From: Anaerolineaceae bacterium | GTDB taxonomy: Bacteria > Chloroflexota > Anaerolineae > JAAYZQ01 | Length of the DNA: 5,300 nucleotides | Direction of reading: 5' to 3' | NCBI GenBank assembly: GCA_012514775.1 | Contig: JAAYZQ010000214.1 | Location: 1 to 5,300, forward strand | Shown: positions 5,149 through 5,300 of the stretch, in pieces | Numbering within the stretch: position 1 is the first letter of the stretch | Layout: each line of letters begins with the position of its first letter | Notes under the pieces: model-generated | What the model was told of the DNA's origin: nothing | Seen by the model: the letters and a program-made list of their open reading frames with translations, nothing else | Database searches by the model: none | Made by a program: the position numbers and the translations under genes

Positions 5149-5300
5149 AGCGCAGGAAGACGGCTTGCCCCGTCATCCAGAGCCCCGCGATGACGACCGC
5201 ACCCACGAGGCAGAACCCCAGTCCCTTCAGGAAGCCGACAAAGTGAAAGCGATAGTCCCGGTAGCCCGCCATCCCTTCCGTACCGGGGAGCACGATAAAG
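5147..5300 (-). CDS. C-terminal end of an unrecognised membrane protein (enters from right edge)
   Basis: A minus-strand frame enters from the right edge and ends at TGA 5149-5147, giving 50 residues (beginning FIVLPGTEGMAGYRD). It has one clear hydrophobic segment, about VGFLKGLGFCLVGAVVIAGL, preceded by a basic/aromatic stretch (YRDYRFHF) and followed by the short tail WMTGQAVFLR. The composition looks like real protein. An internal ATG (the M of GMAGYRD) has GGAAGG only one base upstream, so a 41-residue small protein starting there is less likely than a partial gene. Family and function are not recognised. The ComEC-like remnant follows it directly in a different frame. Confidence 0.5.
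   Translation of the reverse strand, partial: FIVLPGTEGMAGYRDYRFHFVGFLKGLGFCLVGAVVIAGLWMTGQAVFLR

Overview
The window looks like chromosomal DNA of a Chloroflexota-type bacterium. This is inferred from protein style, not from a marker gene. The best clue is a surface protein with an N-terminal CPYLG four-cysteine module, one membrane anchor, long Thr/Pro linkers and beta-sandwich domains, an architecture common in Anaerolineae and relatives. A Gram-positive-type LexA-like box at the left end fits but does not prove this.

Layout. (1) Positions 1-244, minus strand: the 5' part of an unrecognised gene that starts at GTG 244 and leaves the left edge. It has a strong extended -10 promoter, and a LexA-like palindrome (272-285) lies over its expected transcription start. 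(2) Positions 373-621, plus strand: a divergent small protein with two membrane segments. This left part is visibly less GC-rich than what follows. (3) Positions 781-3431, plus strand: two tandem CNNM/CorC-family genes, probable Mg2+ (or Co2+) transporters, joined by a TGATG stop/start overlap. An extended -10 promoter and a 14-codon leader ORF precede them; the leader also ends in TGATG. (4) Positions 3606-5054, plus strand: a membrane-anchored surface protein with its own promoter and a 28-codon leader ORF that ends just upstream of, or overlapping, its start. (5) Positions about 5011-5300, minus strand: the end of another membrane-protein gene, which enters from the right edge and stops at 5147. 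It is followed by a start-less stretch resembling the C-terminal tail of ComEC. That stretch lies antisense to the last codons of the surface-protein gene and may mark an old rearrangement.

The two CNNM proteins probably act together, possibly as a heterodimer, in divalent-cation homeostasis; no direct link to the flanking genes is visible. The least ordinary parts are the LexA-like box on an unknown gene, the two leader ORFs coupled to downstream starts, a His-rich linker found only in the first CNNM paralogue, and the ComEC-like remnant. I see no tRNA, rRNA, CRISPR array, insertion sequence or convincing intrinsic terminator.
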